DNA of 64,000 bases, taken from positions 45,343 to 109,342 of the forward strand of contig CAYSQJ010000009.1 of NCBI GenBank assembly GCA_964433345.1. The letters are read 5' to 3'. Under the pieces are notes generated by a model, which ran no database searches, was not told the DNA's origin, and worked only from the letters and a program-made list of their open reading frames with translations. This DNA comes from Ga0077527 sp964433345. GTDB taxonomy: Bacteria > Pseudomonadota > Gammaproteobacteria > Burkholderiales > SG8-41. Both the position numbers and the translations under genes were made by a program. Position 1 is the first letter of the stretch; the number at the start of each line of letters is the position of its first letter. Shown in pieces: positions 1 to 8,705 of this stretch.

Positions 1-2
1 AT

Positions 3-28
3 GAAAACGGCGCGGTCACCCGCGCCGT
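3..28 (-). terminator. Rho-independent terminator after the amidohydrolase gene
   Basis: A nine-base-pair stem (ACGGCGCGG at 7-15, CCGCGCCGT at 20-28) with a four-base loop is followed, on the minus strand, by TTTT. It lies about 22 bases past the stop of the amidohydrolase gene. The U-run is short, so termination may be partial. Confidence 0.6.
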
Positions 29-49
29 CGATGCCTCCCGCAGCAACCC

Positions 50-1558
50 TCAGGTTTTTCTGGCGACGTAGCCGTAGGCAAGGTTGGTGCGCCCCGGCCC
101 CTCCCGCTCGTAGGTTTCCTTGATCTGCGCGACGCGGTCGACGATGATTTCCGCCTGCTGCTTCGGCGTCACTTTATACAAGCGTGCGTTGTTACCGCCG
201 AAAATGGCATTCTTTACCGCACCGTCGGCCGCGCCCAGCGGCTGGTAGCCGTACTTCTTCTGCATGTCTTCCGGGATCTCGAGCCGGCGCAGCGCCTCGA
301 TCTGCCACTGCGGCGCGCCGGTCCACACCGCGTCGGTGCCCCAGACCACATGGTCGGCGCCCAGGCCCTTGACCAGCGTGCCCATCACCGCAGCGCCGAG
401 CCGCGGGTTGGCTGTGGTGGTCCACGCAAAGAGCTGGCCGAGGTCACCGTAGACGTTCTTGACGCCGTATTTCTCCGGAATCTCGGCAAGGTCGGTAACC
501 CACTCGATGCGGCCGGTCCTCTCGAAATGCTCCCAGGCCGCCTTCGGCGCGTTGGGACCGGTCCAGCGCCAGCCCGAGTGATAGATGATGAAGTTGAGCT
601 GCGGCCAGTCCTTCGCGGCCTTGCCGACGTCGCGCACATCCGAGTATTCGAGCAGGTGCGGAAACTTCTGCTCAATCTGCGGCGGAAACAGCCCCTTGTG
701 GATGCAGACGTTGACCACCGTCGGATTGGTCTTGCTCCATTTCACCAGCTTCTCGTAGAAGGGATACATCACCTTTTCGTCATCGAGGCGGAAAGGCCAT
801 TTCGACAGATGCTTGTTGGTGTTGTCGCCGATGGTGTAGCCCTTCCAGGAATCCGGCTTCAGCCGTGCCTGTTCCTCCTCGACCTTGTCCAGCCAGCCGG
901 CATGTCCGGGCGTGAATATCGCGTGCGAGAAACTGCGCCGGGTGCCGGCTTCCCTGTTGATCTTCTCGCGGGCGGCATACTTCATGTCGTTGGTCAGGAA
1001 GGAATACGCCGGATCGACCGAATAGGAGCCGCTGATGCAGCCGACCTTGGTGTCGCTGTCGAGGTAGATTTCCTTGAAGTAGTTGGGAAACTTCAGGTCG
1101 TCGATGGTCTGCTCTTTTTCGTTGAGCGAGAGGTTCCAGCCGAGTTTGCCCACGGTGGCGCGCTGGGCTACAAAGGTCTTGATCGGGGTGTCGTCGCGCA
1201 GGAAGTGCGTGTGCATGTCCATGATGAACTGGTTCTTCAGCGCCTTCGCCCGTTCGTTGGCCATTTCCGGCGTCGCCGCCTCGGCACGGCTCACCATGTA
1301 GAACGGGCCATAGGTTTCGTTCATCGCGACAAAGGCCGCGGCCATGCCCGCCGCCGACTGGAAAAAGCGGCGGCGGCTGACGCCCTGCTTCTTCGCCAGT
1401 TCCGCGCCGTAGTGCTTGACCCTCGCCTCGAATTCCCGCTGCTGTTCGGTCTGCGGGCAAGGCAGGTATTCGTCGCTGGACACGCACTGCACGGGAATCG
1501 GCGACGGGAACATCGATTCCGCGGGGTCAAGCTGTTCCAACTCTTCCGGACTTAGCAT
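50..1558 (-). CDS. Amidohydrolase-family metal-dependent hydrolase with Tat-like signal
   Basis: A 502-residue protein of the amidohydrolase-2 superfamily (TIM-barrel metal hydrolases and decarboxylases). The metal-binding HxH is seen in MDMHTHF (His116/His118). Further likely ligands are the His in NVCIHKG, the His in IIYHSGW and the Asp in WGTDAVW. A twin-arginine stretch, SRRRFFQ (61-67), is followed by a hydrophobic run and an AEA site near residue 94, so Tat export is likely. The roughly 60 residues before the arginine pair make an unusually long n-region. AGGAGA stands 6 bases before the ATG, which supports this start. The substrate cannot be read from sequence. It is the last gene on this strand before a terminator hairpin and is not clearly in an operon with sspB. 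Confidence 0.8.
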   Translation of the reverse strand: MLSPEELEQLDPAESMFPSPIPVQCVSSDEYLPCPQTEQQREFEARVKHYGAELAKKQGVSRRRFFQSAAGMAAAFVAMNETYGPFYMVSRAEAATPEMANERAKALKNQFIMDMHTHFLRDDTPIKTFVAQRATVGKLGWNLSLNEKEQTIDDLKFPNYFKEIYLDSDTKVGCISGSYSVDPAYSFLTNDMKYAAREKINREAGTRRSFSHAIFTPGHAGWLDKVEEEQARLKPDSWKGYTIGDNTNKHLSKWPFRLDDEKVMYPFYEKLVKWSKTNPTVVNVCIHKGLFPPQIEQKFPHLLEYSDVRDVGKAAKDWPQLNFIIYHSGWRWTGPNAPKAAWEHFERTGRIEWVTDLAEIPEKYGVKNVYGDLGQLFAWTTTANPRLGAAVMGTLVKGLGADHVVWGTDAVWTGAPQWQIEALRRLEIPEDMQKKYGYQPLGAADGAVKNAIFGGNNARLYKVTPKQQAEIIVDRVAQIKETYEREGPGRTNLAYGYVARKT

Positions 1559-1701
1559 GGCACTTCTCCTGGACTGGATGGATGCTGAGCATGCGCCGCA
1601 AGGGGCCGTTGGGACGGCCTGCTGTTCTGGATTCGGAGTTTGGGCGTCGAAGCAGTGTGCGACGCAGCCCGCGGGAATGTCAAACCGCGGCGGGGAAAGA
1701 C

Positions 1702-2127
1702 CTACTTGACGACCTGCAACCGGGGCCGGCCGCCGGGAGCCGGTGCATCCGGCTTCGGGTCATCGGGGTTTTCAGGGGGCGGCGGCGTGGATTGCGGCGC
1801 TGCGGACGCCCCCCCCGACTCTTCGGGGAAGAACAGACCCTGACCGTTCTCGCGGGCAAAAATGCCCTGCACGGCGGCCACCGGTATCGAGCATTCCCGG
1901 GAAACACCGCCGAAACGCGCCGAAAACTGGATCAGGTCCTGGCCGATGGTCAGCCTGTGGGTTGCGTCATAGCTGAGATTGAGCACGATCTCGCCGTTCT
2001 TGACGTGCTCCATCGGGACGCGGGTGGTCTCGTCGACCTTGACCGACAGGTACGGCGTGAAGCCGCTGTCGCAGGCCCACTCGTGGACCGCGCGGATCAG
2101 GTAGGGCTTGGTGGAACGCTCAGCCAT
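1702..2127 (-). CDS. sspB: ClpXP protease specificity-enhancing factor SspB
   Basis: 141 residues. SspB binds ssrA-tagged peptides and hands them to ClpX. The N-terminal two thirds are conserved: start MAERSTKPYLIRAVHEWACD, then the VNLSYDATHRL-type core (here VLNLSYDATHRLTIG) and the FSARFGG motif. The last 30 residues are Pro/Ala-rich and end in a basic-hydrophobic tail (RPRLQVVK) like the ClpX-docking tail of the family. It lies just downstream of sspA on the same strand, the usual pair. The ATG at 2127 gives normal family length; the ribosome-binding site is weak. Confidence 0.93.
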   Translation of the reverse strand: MAERSTKPYLIRAVHEWACDSGFTPYLSVKVDETTRVPMEHVKNGEIVLNLSYDATHRLTIGQDLIQFSARFGGVSRECSIPVAAVQGIFARENGQGLFFPEESGGASAAPQSTPPPPENPDDPKPDAPAPGGRPRLQVVK

Positions 2128-2142
2128 GGAATTCAGCGATGA

Positions 2143-2210
2143 GTGCGAAACGATGAATGATGAACAACGTCAGACAGGGAGTTTCGCTCCGCGTTCATCG
2201 CTCATCACTG
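2143..2210. repeat. Imperfect inverted repeat between sspA and sspB
   Basis: GATGAATGATGAAC (2152-2165) pairs with GTTCATCGCTCATC (2193-2206) with two mismatches, and GCGAAAC (2145-2151) can pair with GTTTCGC (2181-2187). The 83-base sspA-sspB gap therefore folds into a hairpin in the transcript. No U-run follows, so an intercistronic structure is more likely than a terminator. Confidence 0.5.
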
Positions 2211-2810
2211 TCATTTCCGCATCACTTTTTCGGATGCGGTCAGCGCGTCGATATAGGCCGGCCGGCTGAACAGCCGCTCGGCGTATTTCATCAGCGGCGC
2301 GGCCTGCTTGCCGAGCTGGATGCCGTAGTGGTCAAGGCGCCACAGCAGCGGCGCGATGGCCACGTCGAGCATCGAAAATTCCTCGCCCAGCATGTACTTC
2401 TGCTTGGCGAACACCGGCGCTATCTGGGTCAGGGCGTCGCGGATGGTCTGGCGTCCCTTGTCGGCCTGCTTCTGGGTGCCCTTCTCGATCGCGATCACGT
2501 GGGAGAACATCTCCTGCTCGAAACGGAACAGGAACAACCGCGCGCGGGCGCGCATCACCGGGTCGGCCGGCATCAGCTGGGGATGCGGAAAACGGTCGTC
2601 GATGTACTCGTTGATGATGTTCGACTCGTAGAGAATAAGATCGCGCTCGACCAGCACCGGAACCTGGTTGTACGGATTCATCACCGCGAGGTCTTCCGGC
2701 TTGTTGAACAGGTCGACGTCGATGATCTGGAAATCCATGCCCTTTTCGTAGAGCACGAAACGGCAACGCTGGCTGAAAGGGCAGGTCGTGCCCGAATAGA
2801 GTGTCATCAT
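2211..2810 (-). CDS. sspA: Stringent starvation protein A (GST-fold RNA polymerase-associated)
   Basis: 199 residues with glutathione-S-transferase fold: thioredoxin-like N-terminal half (LYSGTTCPFSQRCRFVLYEK) and all-helical C-terminal half. SspA binds RNA polymerase during stationary phase and stress. The conserved PHP loop region of E. coli SspA corresponds here to DRFPHPQLMPADP. It is first in an sspA-sspB pair and sits directly downstream of the cytochrome bc1 operon, as in many beta- and gammaproteobacteria. The start has two successive ATG codons; the first is used here. Confidence 0.92.
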   Translation of the reverse strand: MMTLYSGTTCPFSQRCRFVLYEKGMDFQIIDVDLFNKPEDLAVMNPYNQVPVLVERDLILYESNIINEYIDDRFPHPQLMPADPVMRARARLFLFRFEQEMFSHVIAIEKGTQKQADKGRQTIRDALTQIAPVFAKQKYMLGEEFSMLDVAIAPLLWRLDHYGIQLGKQAAPLMKYAERLFSRPAYIDALTASEKVMRK

Positions 2811-2872
2811 GATGGTTTATCCGTAACGGAACAGCAGTTCAGTGGTTCGCCGGGCCTGCGCCTGAGGCACAA

Positions 2873-2906
2873 AGGGGCCGTGACGCGGTCCGCGCGCACG
2901 GCCCCT
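2873..2906 (-). terminator. Hairpin after petC, probable terminator of the bc1 operon
   Basis: Ten-base-pair stem AGGGGCCGTG (2873-2882) / CACGGCCCCT (2897-2906). On the minus strand the distal arm is followed by TTTGT. It lies between the petC stop (2924) and sspA start (2810), where an operon end is expected. The U-run is short. Confidence 0.5.
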
Positions 2907-2923
2907 GCCGGGATGCCGGGGTT

Positions 2924-3688
2924 TCAGTGCACGTCCTTCCAGTATTCCTTCTTCAGGGCATAGGCCAGCACAAAGAGCAGGCCCAGCACGAGCAGTACGA
3001 ACATGCCTATTGTCTTGCGGTCATTACGCACCGGCTCACCCATGAACACCATGTAGTTCACCAGGTCGGCGACCATGCGGTCGTACTCCACGGGGCTCAG
3101 CGTTCCGGGCTTGTCGAGTTTCAGCGCCACCTCGGTCTTCTCGAATCCGGGGCCCTGGACCTTGCGCTCTGCCAGCACCTGTTCGCCCTGCAGTTCCCAC
3201 AGCACATGCGGCATGCCGACGTTGGGATAGACGGTGTTGTTCCAGCCCGTCGGGCGCTCGGCATCGCGGTAAAAACCGCGCAGGTAGCTGTAGAGCCAGT
3301 CCGCGCCGCTGCCGGCGTGGGATGCGCGCGAGCGCGCGATCACCGTCAGGTCGGGCGGCGCCGCGCCGAACCACTCCCTTGCCTCGTTCGCGTCCATCGC
3401 CACCCGCATCAGGTCACCGACCTTGACGCCGGTGAACACCAGGTTGTCGAGGATCTGCTGGTCGGTAAGGCCGATGTCCTGCAGCCGGTTGTAGCGCATG
3501 TAGTTCGCACTGTGGCAGTTCAGGCAGTAGTTGACGAAATGCCGGGCGCCGCGCTGCAGCGACGCCTGGTCGCTTTCATCGATCGGCGCGCGGTCGAGCT
3601 TTACATCGGCACCCGCTGCCAGCGCCAGCGCGGGCGCAAACAGCAGTGCGGCAATCAGTTTCTTGAATTTGTTCATGTTGTCCGCCAT
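2924..3688 (-). CDS. petC: Cytochrome c1 subunit of the bc1 complex
   Basis: 254 residues. It carries electrons from the Rieske protein to soluble cytochrome c. An N-terminal signal (KKLIAALLFAPALALAAG) precedes heme motif CLNCH; the axial Met is in NVGMPHVLWELQG. A single C-terminal membrane anchor (TIGMFVLLVLGLLFVLAYAL) ends in a basic tail. The ATG at 3688 overlaps the petB stop by one base (TGATG), which suggests translational coupling. A second in-frame ATG at 3676 would shorten the leader by four residues and is also possible. It is the third gene of petA-petB-petC. Confidence 0.95.
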   Translation of the reverse strand: MADNMNKFKKLIAALLFAPALALAAGADVKLDRAPIDESDQASLQRGARHFVNYCLNCHSANYMRYNRLQDIGLTDQQILDNLVFTGVKVGDLMRVAMDANEAREWFGAAPPDLTVIARSRASHAGSGADWLYSYLRGFYRDAERPTGWNNTVYPNVGMPHVLWELQGEQVLAERKVQGPGFEKTEVALKLDKPGTLSPVEYDRMVADLVNYMVFMGEPVRNDRKTIGMFVLLVLGLLFVLAYALKKEYWKDVH

Positions 3689-5109
3689 CACATGGTCACC
3701 CGGTCCGGTTCCGGCTTGGTCTTGTCCATCACCGAATACCAGGGCATCAGCAGGAAAAACGCGAAATAGAGCAGCGTGCCGACCTGCGAGATCATGGTTC
3801 CGACCGGCGTCACCGTCTGCACCCCGTAGTAGCCGAGGACGATGAAGGTGATCACGAATACGGTCAGCGCAGTGCGGAACAGAGTGCCCTTGTAGCGGAT
3901 CGACTTCACCGGGCTGCGGTCGAGCCAGGGCAGCAGGAAGAAGATCAGTGTCGCCGCCCCCATCATGACCACGCCCCAGACCTTGGCGTCCAGCGCCAGC
4001 GGACCGCCCTTCATCAGCACGACCACGACCAGGCCGATCGCCGCGGCGGCAAGCTTGACGCGGCTGTCGCGGGCGGTGAGCCAGATCAGCACCACGTAGG
4101 CAGCGACGCCGATCGCGAGCACCAGCATGAATTCCTCGGTGATCGCGCGCAGGATCGAGTAATAAGGGGTGAAGTACCATACCGGCGCGATGTGCGGCGG
4201 GGTTTTCAGCGGATCGGCGGGAATGAAGTTGTTGAACTCCAGGAAGTAACCGCCCATCTCCGGCATGAAGAACACCACCAGGAAAAACAGGAACAGGAAC
4301 ACCACGACACCGACGATGTCCTTCACCGTGTAATACGGATGGAAGGGAATGCCGTCGAGGGGGCGGCCCTGCTCGTCCTTGTGCTTCTTGATTTCGACGC
4401 CGTCCGGATTGTTCGAGCCGACTTCGTGCAGCGCCATGATGTGCGCGGCGACGAGCCCCAGCAGCACCAGCGGCAATGCGATCACGTGGAAGGCGAAGAA
4501 GCGGTTCAGCGTCGCATCCGAGACCACGAAGTCGCCGCGGATCCAGGTCGACAGGTCGGGACCGATCACCGGCAGCGCATCGAACAGGTTGACGATCACC
4601 TGCGCGCCCCAGAAGGACATCTGGCCCCAGGGCAGCAGGTAGCCGAAGAAAGCCTCGGCCATCAGGCACAGGTAGATCAGCATGCCGAAGATCCAGATCA
4701 GCTCGCGCGGCTGGCGGTAGGAGCCGTACATCAGGCCGCGGAACATGTGCAGGTAGACAACGACGAAGAAGGCCGAGGCGCCGGTCGAGTGCATGTAGCG
4801 GATGAACCAGCCGCCGGGCACGTCGCGCATGATGTATTCCACAGAAGCGAAGGCTTCTGCGGCCGACGGCTTGTAATGCATCACCAGGAAAATGCCGGTG
4901 ACGATCTGGATCACCAGCACCAGCATCGCCAGCGAGCCGAAGAAATACCAGAAGTTGAAGTTCTTCGGCGCGTAATACTGTGACAGGTGGTCGCGCCACA
5001 GCGACATCAGCGGGAATCGCTGGTCGACCCAGGTCAGCACACCGCTGATCGGGGCGTTGAGCGGGCCGGCGCCGCGGAACTGGACGGGTTCTTTAGGTGT
5101 GGATGCCAT
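3688..5109 (-). CDS. petB: Cytochrome b subunit of the bc1 complex
   Basis: 473 residues, with about eight or more membrane spans. It holds the two b hemes and the Qo and Qi quinone sites. Heme regions are visible (FLVMHYKPSA..., GYLLPWGQMSFWGAQVI, HVIALPLVLLGLVAAHIMALH). The Qo-site ef-loop motif reads PVWY rather than the mitochondrial PEWY; this variant is known among beta- and gammaproteobacteria. The C-terminal extension adds further spans. Just 7 bases separate it from petA and it overlaps petC, so the three are one operon. Confidence 0.96.
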   Translation of the reverse strand: MASTPKEPVQFRGAGPLNAPISGVLTWVDQRFPLMSLWRDHLSQYYAPKNFNFWYFFGSLAMLVLVIQIVTGIFLVMHYKPSAAEAFASVEYIMRDVPGGWFIRYMHSTGASAFFVVVYLHMFRGLMYGSYRQPRELIWIFGMLIYLCLMAEAFFGYLLPWGQMSFWGAQVIVNLFDALPVIGPDLSTWIRGDFVVSDATLNRFFAFHVIALPLVLLGLVAAHIMALHEVGSNNPDGVEIKKHKDEQGRPLDGIPFHPYYTVKDIVGVVVFLFLFFLVVFFMPEMGGYFLEFNNFIPADPLKTPPHIAPVWYFTPYYSILRAITEEFMLVLAIGVAAYVVLIWLTARDSRVKLAAAAIGLVVVVLMKGGPLALDAKVWGVVMMGAATLIFFLLPWLDRSPVKSIRYKGTLFRTALTVFVITFIVLGYYGVQTVTPVGTMISQVGTLLYFAFFLLMPWYSVMDKTKPEPDRVTM

Positions 5110-5116
5110 TTTGTGC

Positions 5117-5710
5117 TCAGGCTCCCTTCGAATCTTCGCCGATCAGGATGCGGGTGTCCGACAGGTAGGTGTGCGGCGGCACCACCAGGTTGTCGGGCGC
5201 GGGACGGTTCTTGTAGACGCGGCCGGCGAGGTCGAACAGCGAGCCGTGGCAGGGGCAATAGAAGCCGCCCTGCCAGTTGGGATCAAAAGCCTCCGCCTGC
5301 TTCGCGAACTTGTCGACCGGCGAGCAGCCGAGGTGGGTGCAGATGCCGACGACCACCAGGAATTCATCCTTGATCGCGCGGGTCGCGTTGGCCGCGTACG
5401 GCGGCTGCATCGGTTTCTTCGATTCCGGATCGGCGACATTGGCGTCGTTGCTGCGGATGGTGTCGAGCATCTCCTTGGTGCGGCGGACCACCCACACCGG
5501 TTTGCCGCGCCACTCGACGGTGATGCGCTCGCCGGGTGCCAGCGCACCGACATCGACCTCCACCGGCGCGCCGGCGGCCTTCGCGCGCTCCGACGGCATC
5601 ATGCTCGCCACGAACGGCACCGCTGCGGCACCGGCCGCCACGCCGCCGGCCACCGTGGTGGCGGCAACCAGAAACTGGCGTTTACCCTGATCGGTTTCTT
5701 TCTCGGACAT
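5117..5710 (-). CDS. petA: Rieske iron-sulfur subunit of the bc1 complex
   Basis: 197 residues. An N-terminal membrane anchor is followed by the Rieske fold with both cluster motifs, CTHLGC and CPCHGS, giving the Cys/His ligands of the 2Fe-2S cluster. The ATG at 5710 is chosen because AGAGGGGAC precedes it; a reading 20 residues longer lacks a ribosome-binding site. Rieske proteins usually use Tat; the signal here reads GKRQFLVAATT, so the canonical arginine pair is altered. It is first in petABC, with a promoter about 45-75 bases upstream. Confidence 0.95.
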   Translation of the reverse strand: MSEKETDQGKRQFLVAATTVAGGVAAGAAAVPFVASMMPSERAKAAGAPVEVDVGALAPGERITVEWRGKPVWVVRRTKEMLDTIRSNDANVADPESKKPMQPPYAANATRAIKDEFLVVVGICTHLGCSPVDKFAKQAEAFDPNWQGGFYCPCHGSLFDLAGRVYKNRPAPDNLVVPPHTYLSDTRILIGEDSKGA

Positions 5711-5753
5711 GCCCGTAGTCCCCTCTGAGTCTTGCGTCTGCGAAAAAGCGCAT

Positions 5754-5783
5754 ATTTTACACGCGGACACCCGGAAAAGTTAA
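5754..5783 (-). promoter_or_regulatory. Sigma-70-type promoter of petABC
   Basis: On the minus strand TTAACT (-35, 5778-5783) and TAAAAT (-10, 5754-5759) are 18 bases apart in an AT-rich leader, about 45 bases upstream of the petA start. This is the only AT-rich patch in the region. Confidence 0.5.
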
Positions 5784-5877
5784 GCAAAAACTGAGAATAA
5801 TCAATTAATTCATGGCGTTATGAACATCTATTGCGAGCATCATGGACTCGCCGCAGCAGTGCTCACAGGCCGGCCCC

Positions 5878-7239
5878 TCAGCGGGCCAGGGGGCATTCCA
5901 GAGTCACTACGGTGCCGCGCCCGGACGGCGGCGCCGTGATTTCGACCTTGCCGCCATGGAGATGGGCAATTTCACGCACGATGGCCAGCCCGAGCCCGCA
6001 GCCGTCGCCGCTGGCGCCGTCGGCACGGAAAAAGCGGTCGAACACCCGCGGACGCTGGGACTCTGGTATGCCGACGCCATCATCCTCCACCCGCAGTACG
6101 GCGACATCCCCCTGCCTGCCGGTGGCGACGGTGACACGTCCGCCGGGCGGCGTGTAGGCGATGGCGTTGTCGATCAGGTTCGACAGCAGTTCCCGGAGCA
6201 GGAACACGTCGCCGAGCACCGGCGCAGCCTTGAGGTCCAGCCCGAGGTCGATTTTCTTGCGTATCGCGGCCGGCATCCAGTTTTCGACAACATCCTCCGC
6301 GATGCCGCGCAGGTCGGTCGGGAGCATCGACTCCGCCTGGGCAAATCCCGCCTCCGCCCTTGCCAGCGTCAACAGCTGGTTGGCGAGGCGCACAGCCCTG
6401 TCGGTCGACAGGCCAAGTTCCCTGAGCACGCGCCGGTATTCAGCCGGATCGGTCTGGCTCAATCCGTATTCGACCTGCATGCGCAGCCCGGCCAGCGGAG
6501 TGCGCAATTGGTGGGCGGCGTTGGCGACAAACTGCTGTTGCGACCTCAGCGTCCGGTCCAGGCGCGCCAGCAGCTCGTTAAGTGTAACAACCAGGGGCCG
6601 CACCTCGACCGGCGCGCGCTCCGGGATGATCGGCCTCAGGTCCCGGTGCGAGCGCGCGCCGATTTCCTCGCGCAAGTGTTCCAGCGGCTCCAGGCCCTTG
6701 CCCACGCCGAACATCACCAGAATCACCACCGAGACGACGAGCATCACCTCGATCGCGATCATGCCGGTGACAATCTGCCGCGTCAGCTCGCTGCGCTTGA
6801 CCCCGGTCTCCGCGACCTGGACGATCGCATCCACGCCGCGCAGGCTGACCCGCATCGCGGCAACCCTGACCTGTTCACCCTCGAGTTCCGCGTCGTACAG
6901 CAGCTCCCCGGCCTCGAGGGACTCGCTGGGCGGCGGCCGCAAATGCGCGTCGCCGGCGATCAGCCGCCCGCTCTTGTCATGCACCGAATAATAGATGCGG
7001 TCGAACTGGTCCGTGCGCAGCAGCATGTCTGCGGAGTTTGACAACGCTTCCGGATTCACGTCCGGCCGGGAATTGATCAGCCGGGTCAGCGACAGCGCGG
7101 TATCGACCAGCACCCAGTCATACGCCGCCGTCACCGGACGCAGCGCAAGGGCGTGACCGAGCAGCGTCGCGGCCACCACCGCCAGCAGCAGCGGCACCGA
7201 CAACCAGCTGAACAGCAGGCGGCGTATGCTAACTCGCAT
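5878..7239 (-). CDS. Sensor histidine kinase of the TctE/QseC type
   Basis: 453 residues. Two membrane spans (about 8-32 and 157-179) enclose a periplasmic sensor of the 2CSK-N type found in TctE-like kinases. A HAMP-like linker follows, then the H-box AAHQLRTPLAG with phospho-acceptor His243. The C-terminal ATPase domain has N-box NLIDNAIAYTP, G1 VEDDGVGIPE and G2 DGCGLGLAIV. The start overlaps the regulator stop by 11 bases, so both are cotranscribed. TctE kinases often sense carboxylates, but no such link can be drawn here because no transporter is adjacent. Confidence 0.92.
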   Translation of the reverse strand: MRVSIRRLLFSWLSVPLLLAVVAATLLGHALALRPVTAAYDWVLVDTALSLTRLINSRPDVNPEALSNSADMLLRTDQFDRIYYSVHDKSGRLIAGDAHLRPPPSESLEAGELLYDAELEGEQVRVAAMRVSLRGVDAIVQVAETGVKRSELTRQIVTGMIAIEVMLVVSVVILVMFGVGKGLEPLEHLREEIGARSHRDLRPIIPERAPVEVRPLVVTLNELLARLDRTLRSQQQFVANAAHQLRTPLAGLRMQVEYGLSQTDPAEYRRVLRELGLSTDRAVRLANQLLTLARAEAGFAQAESMLPTDLRGIAEDVVENWMPAAIRKKIDLGLDLKAAPVLGDVFLLRELLSNLIDNAIAYTPPGGRVTVATGRQGDVAVLRVEDDGVGIPESQRPRVFDRFFRADGASGDGCGLGLAIVREIAHLHGGKVEITAPPSGRGTVVTLECPLAR

Positions 7240-7909
7240 CGTCCGCAGTCTTGTCGAGGTAATAGCCGAAACCGCGGATGGAGTGGATCTTCACGCCCGC
7301 CGGTCCGAGCTTGTTGCGCAACCTGGAAATGTAGACCTCGACCACGTTGAGGTTCAGGTCGGACTCGGGATCGCTGATCGCGGACACGATCTGCTCCTTG
7401 CTGACGATCTTGCCGGCGCGCAATACCAGGAACTCGAGTACCCCCCATTCACGCGCAGTCAACCGCACCGGATTGTCAGCAACCCAGACGCGCTTCGCGG
7501 CAATGTCGACCTTGAGCTGTCCGCAGACAATCTGTGTCTCCGTCGTCTGCTGCCCGCGCCGGATCACCGCACGCATCCTCGCCTCGAGCTCCATCAGCGA
7601 GAACGGCTTGATCAGGTAATCATCGGCGCCAAGGTCGAGTCCATGCACCCGGTCCGCGACCGAGTCTCGGGCAGTGAGCACGAGCGCGGGAACGTAACGC
7701 TCCCTCTGCCTCGCTCTGCGCAGCACCTCGAAACCGTCCATCCCCGGCAGACCGATATCGAGTATCACGAGATCGTACTCCTCGTGCGCCAGCAGCAGGT
7801 CCGCCTCGCGGCCGCTGGTCGCGAGCTCGACGCGATGGCCGGCCTGGACCAGGTAACGGACCAGCCCTTCGCCCAGGGCCTTGTCATCCTCCACAATCAG
7901 CACGTGCAT
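7229..7909 (-). CDS. OmpR-family response regulator (TctD/QseB-like)
   Basis: 226 residues. The receiver domain has Asp8/Asp9, phospho-acceptor Asp51 (VILDIGLPGMDG), Thr78 (LTARD) and Lys (LIKPF). The C-terminal winged helix ends IRGFGYYLDK, typical of OmpR-type DNA binding. It is first in a two-gene operon with the overlapping kinase gene. AGGAT stands upstream of the ATG. Targets are unknown, though such operons are commonly autoregulated. Confidence 0.93.
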   Translation of the reverse strand: MHVLIVEDDKALGEGLVRYLVQAGHRVELATSGREADLLLAHEEYDLVILDIGLPGMDGFEVLRRARQRERYVPALVLTARDSVADRVHGLDLGADDYLIKPFSLMELEARMRAVIRRGQQTTETQIVCGQLKVDIAAKRVWVADNPVRLTAREWGVLEFLVLRAGKIVSKEQIVSAISDPESDLNLNVVEVYISRLRNKLGPAGVKIHSIRGFGYYLDKTADDAS

Positions 7910-8197
7910 TCGGGAAAATCCTGTGTCGGTTCACTGGACGGTCATCCCGGGGCAGCAGCCCCATGACGATCGACCGCCTGCAGACACTCTAATTCAAGAA
8001 TCTGCCGGCAAGAACGGACAGTACGGATTTTCAGCTTCGCGCAAGCAATCGCTCACAATCGCGCGATGCCAGGTCAGGCATCCCGGATCCGGTGTAAAGC
8101 GCATCTGCACACGACAGCCGGTACGGAAACCTGTCGCCGCGGATGCGTCATGGACACATCCGAAACCCGCGCGGTCCCAGCCGCCGCCTGCATCCGC
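7910..8197. other. Intergenic region upstream of the two-component operon
   Basis: 288 bases without a convincing gene. It should hold the operon promoter, but I found no clear -35/-10 pair. A small palindrome GGGGC-AGCA-GCCCC lies near 7947-7963. Confidence 0.5.
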
Positions 8198-8590
8198 CTA
8201 CTGCGGTGGCGGATGGGGCATCACGCGCTGCCAGGGCGAAGCGCAGGTTTGAACGTAAGGGTAGTAGGCCTGGGAGTCGGGGCAGAAATGCCAAGTCGGT
8301 GCCGCACCGGCCTGCGGTGCTCCCTGGGTCTGGGCCGGCGGTACCGGATTGCCGCGTTCATCGTAGAACACCAGTGGCTCACGCACGACCACCCGTTCGC
8401 GCAACACCACCGGCGGCGCCGGATGATAGTACGGATAGGAGTGCGCGGACCACCAGGGTGCAAACACCACCGGGGCACCGATCATCACCCCCACCCGCAG
8501 CTTCGAATGGCCGCGGCCGCCATGAGCATCGGCCGGCAGGCTCGCCGCCAGTGTCATGGCGGCCAGGCTCAGCATCAGTGTCTTGCGCAT
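8198..8590 (-). CDS. Small secreted protein, unknown function
   Basis: 130 residues with Sec signal MRKTLMLSLAAMTLAASLPADAH, then a His/Gly patch (HGGRGHSK). A Tyr/Pro-rich middle follows and a C-terminal module WHFCPDSQAYYPYVQTC...WQRVMP. This Cys-x-YYPYV-x-Cys-x-W pattern recurs in uncharacterised proteobacterial envelope proteins, where the two Cys probably form a disulfide. The start at 8590 is preceded by AGGAGG at ideal distance; a start 11 codons earlier has no such site. Its neighbours give no functional clue. Confidence 0.75.
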   Translation of the reverse strand: MRKTLMLSLAAMTLAASLPADAHGGRGHSKLRVGVMIGAPVVFAPWWSAHSYPYYHPAPPVVLRERVVVREPLVFYDERGNPVPPAQTQGAPQAGAAPTWHFCPDSQAYYPYVQTCASPWQRVMPHPPPQ

Positions 8591-8705
8591 GGTCAGATCC
8601 TCCTGCATCCGGAATGCTGCCATGATAGCCCCGCGGACTCCCCCGGATACCGGTCAATTTGTTTCAGAATGTAACCGTACCGGTTGCGGGCAGCCGGCGA
8701 AAACC

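Noticed and set aside
3689..4999. Frame joining cytochrome c1 to a long upstream extension
   Set aside because: The upstream part is the cytochrome b gene read out of frame; petC has its own start and signal peptide at 3688.
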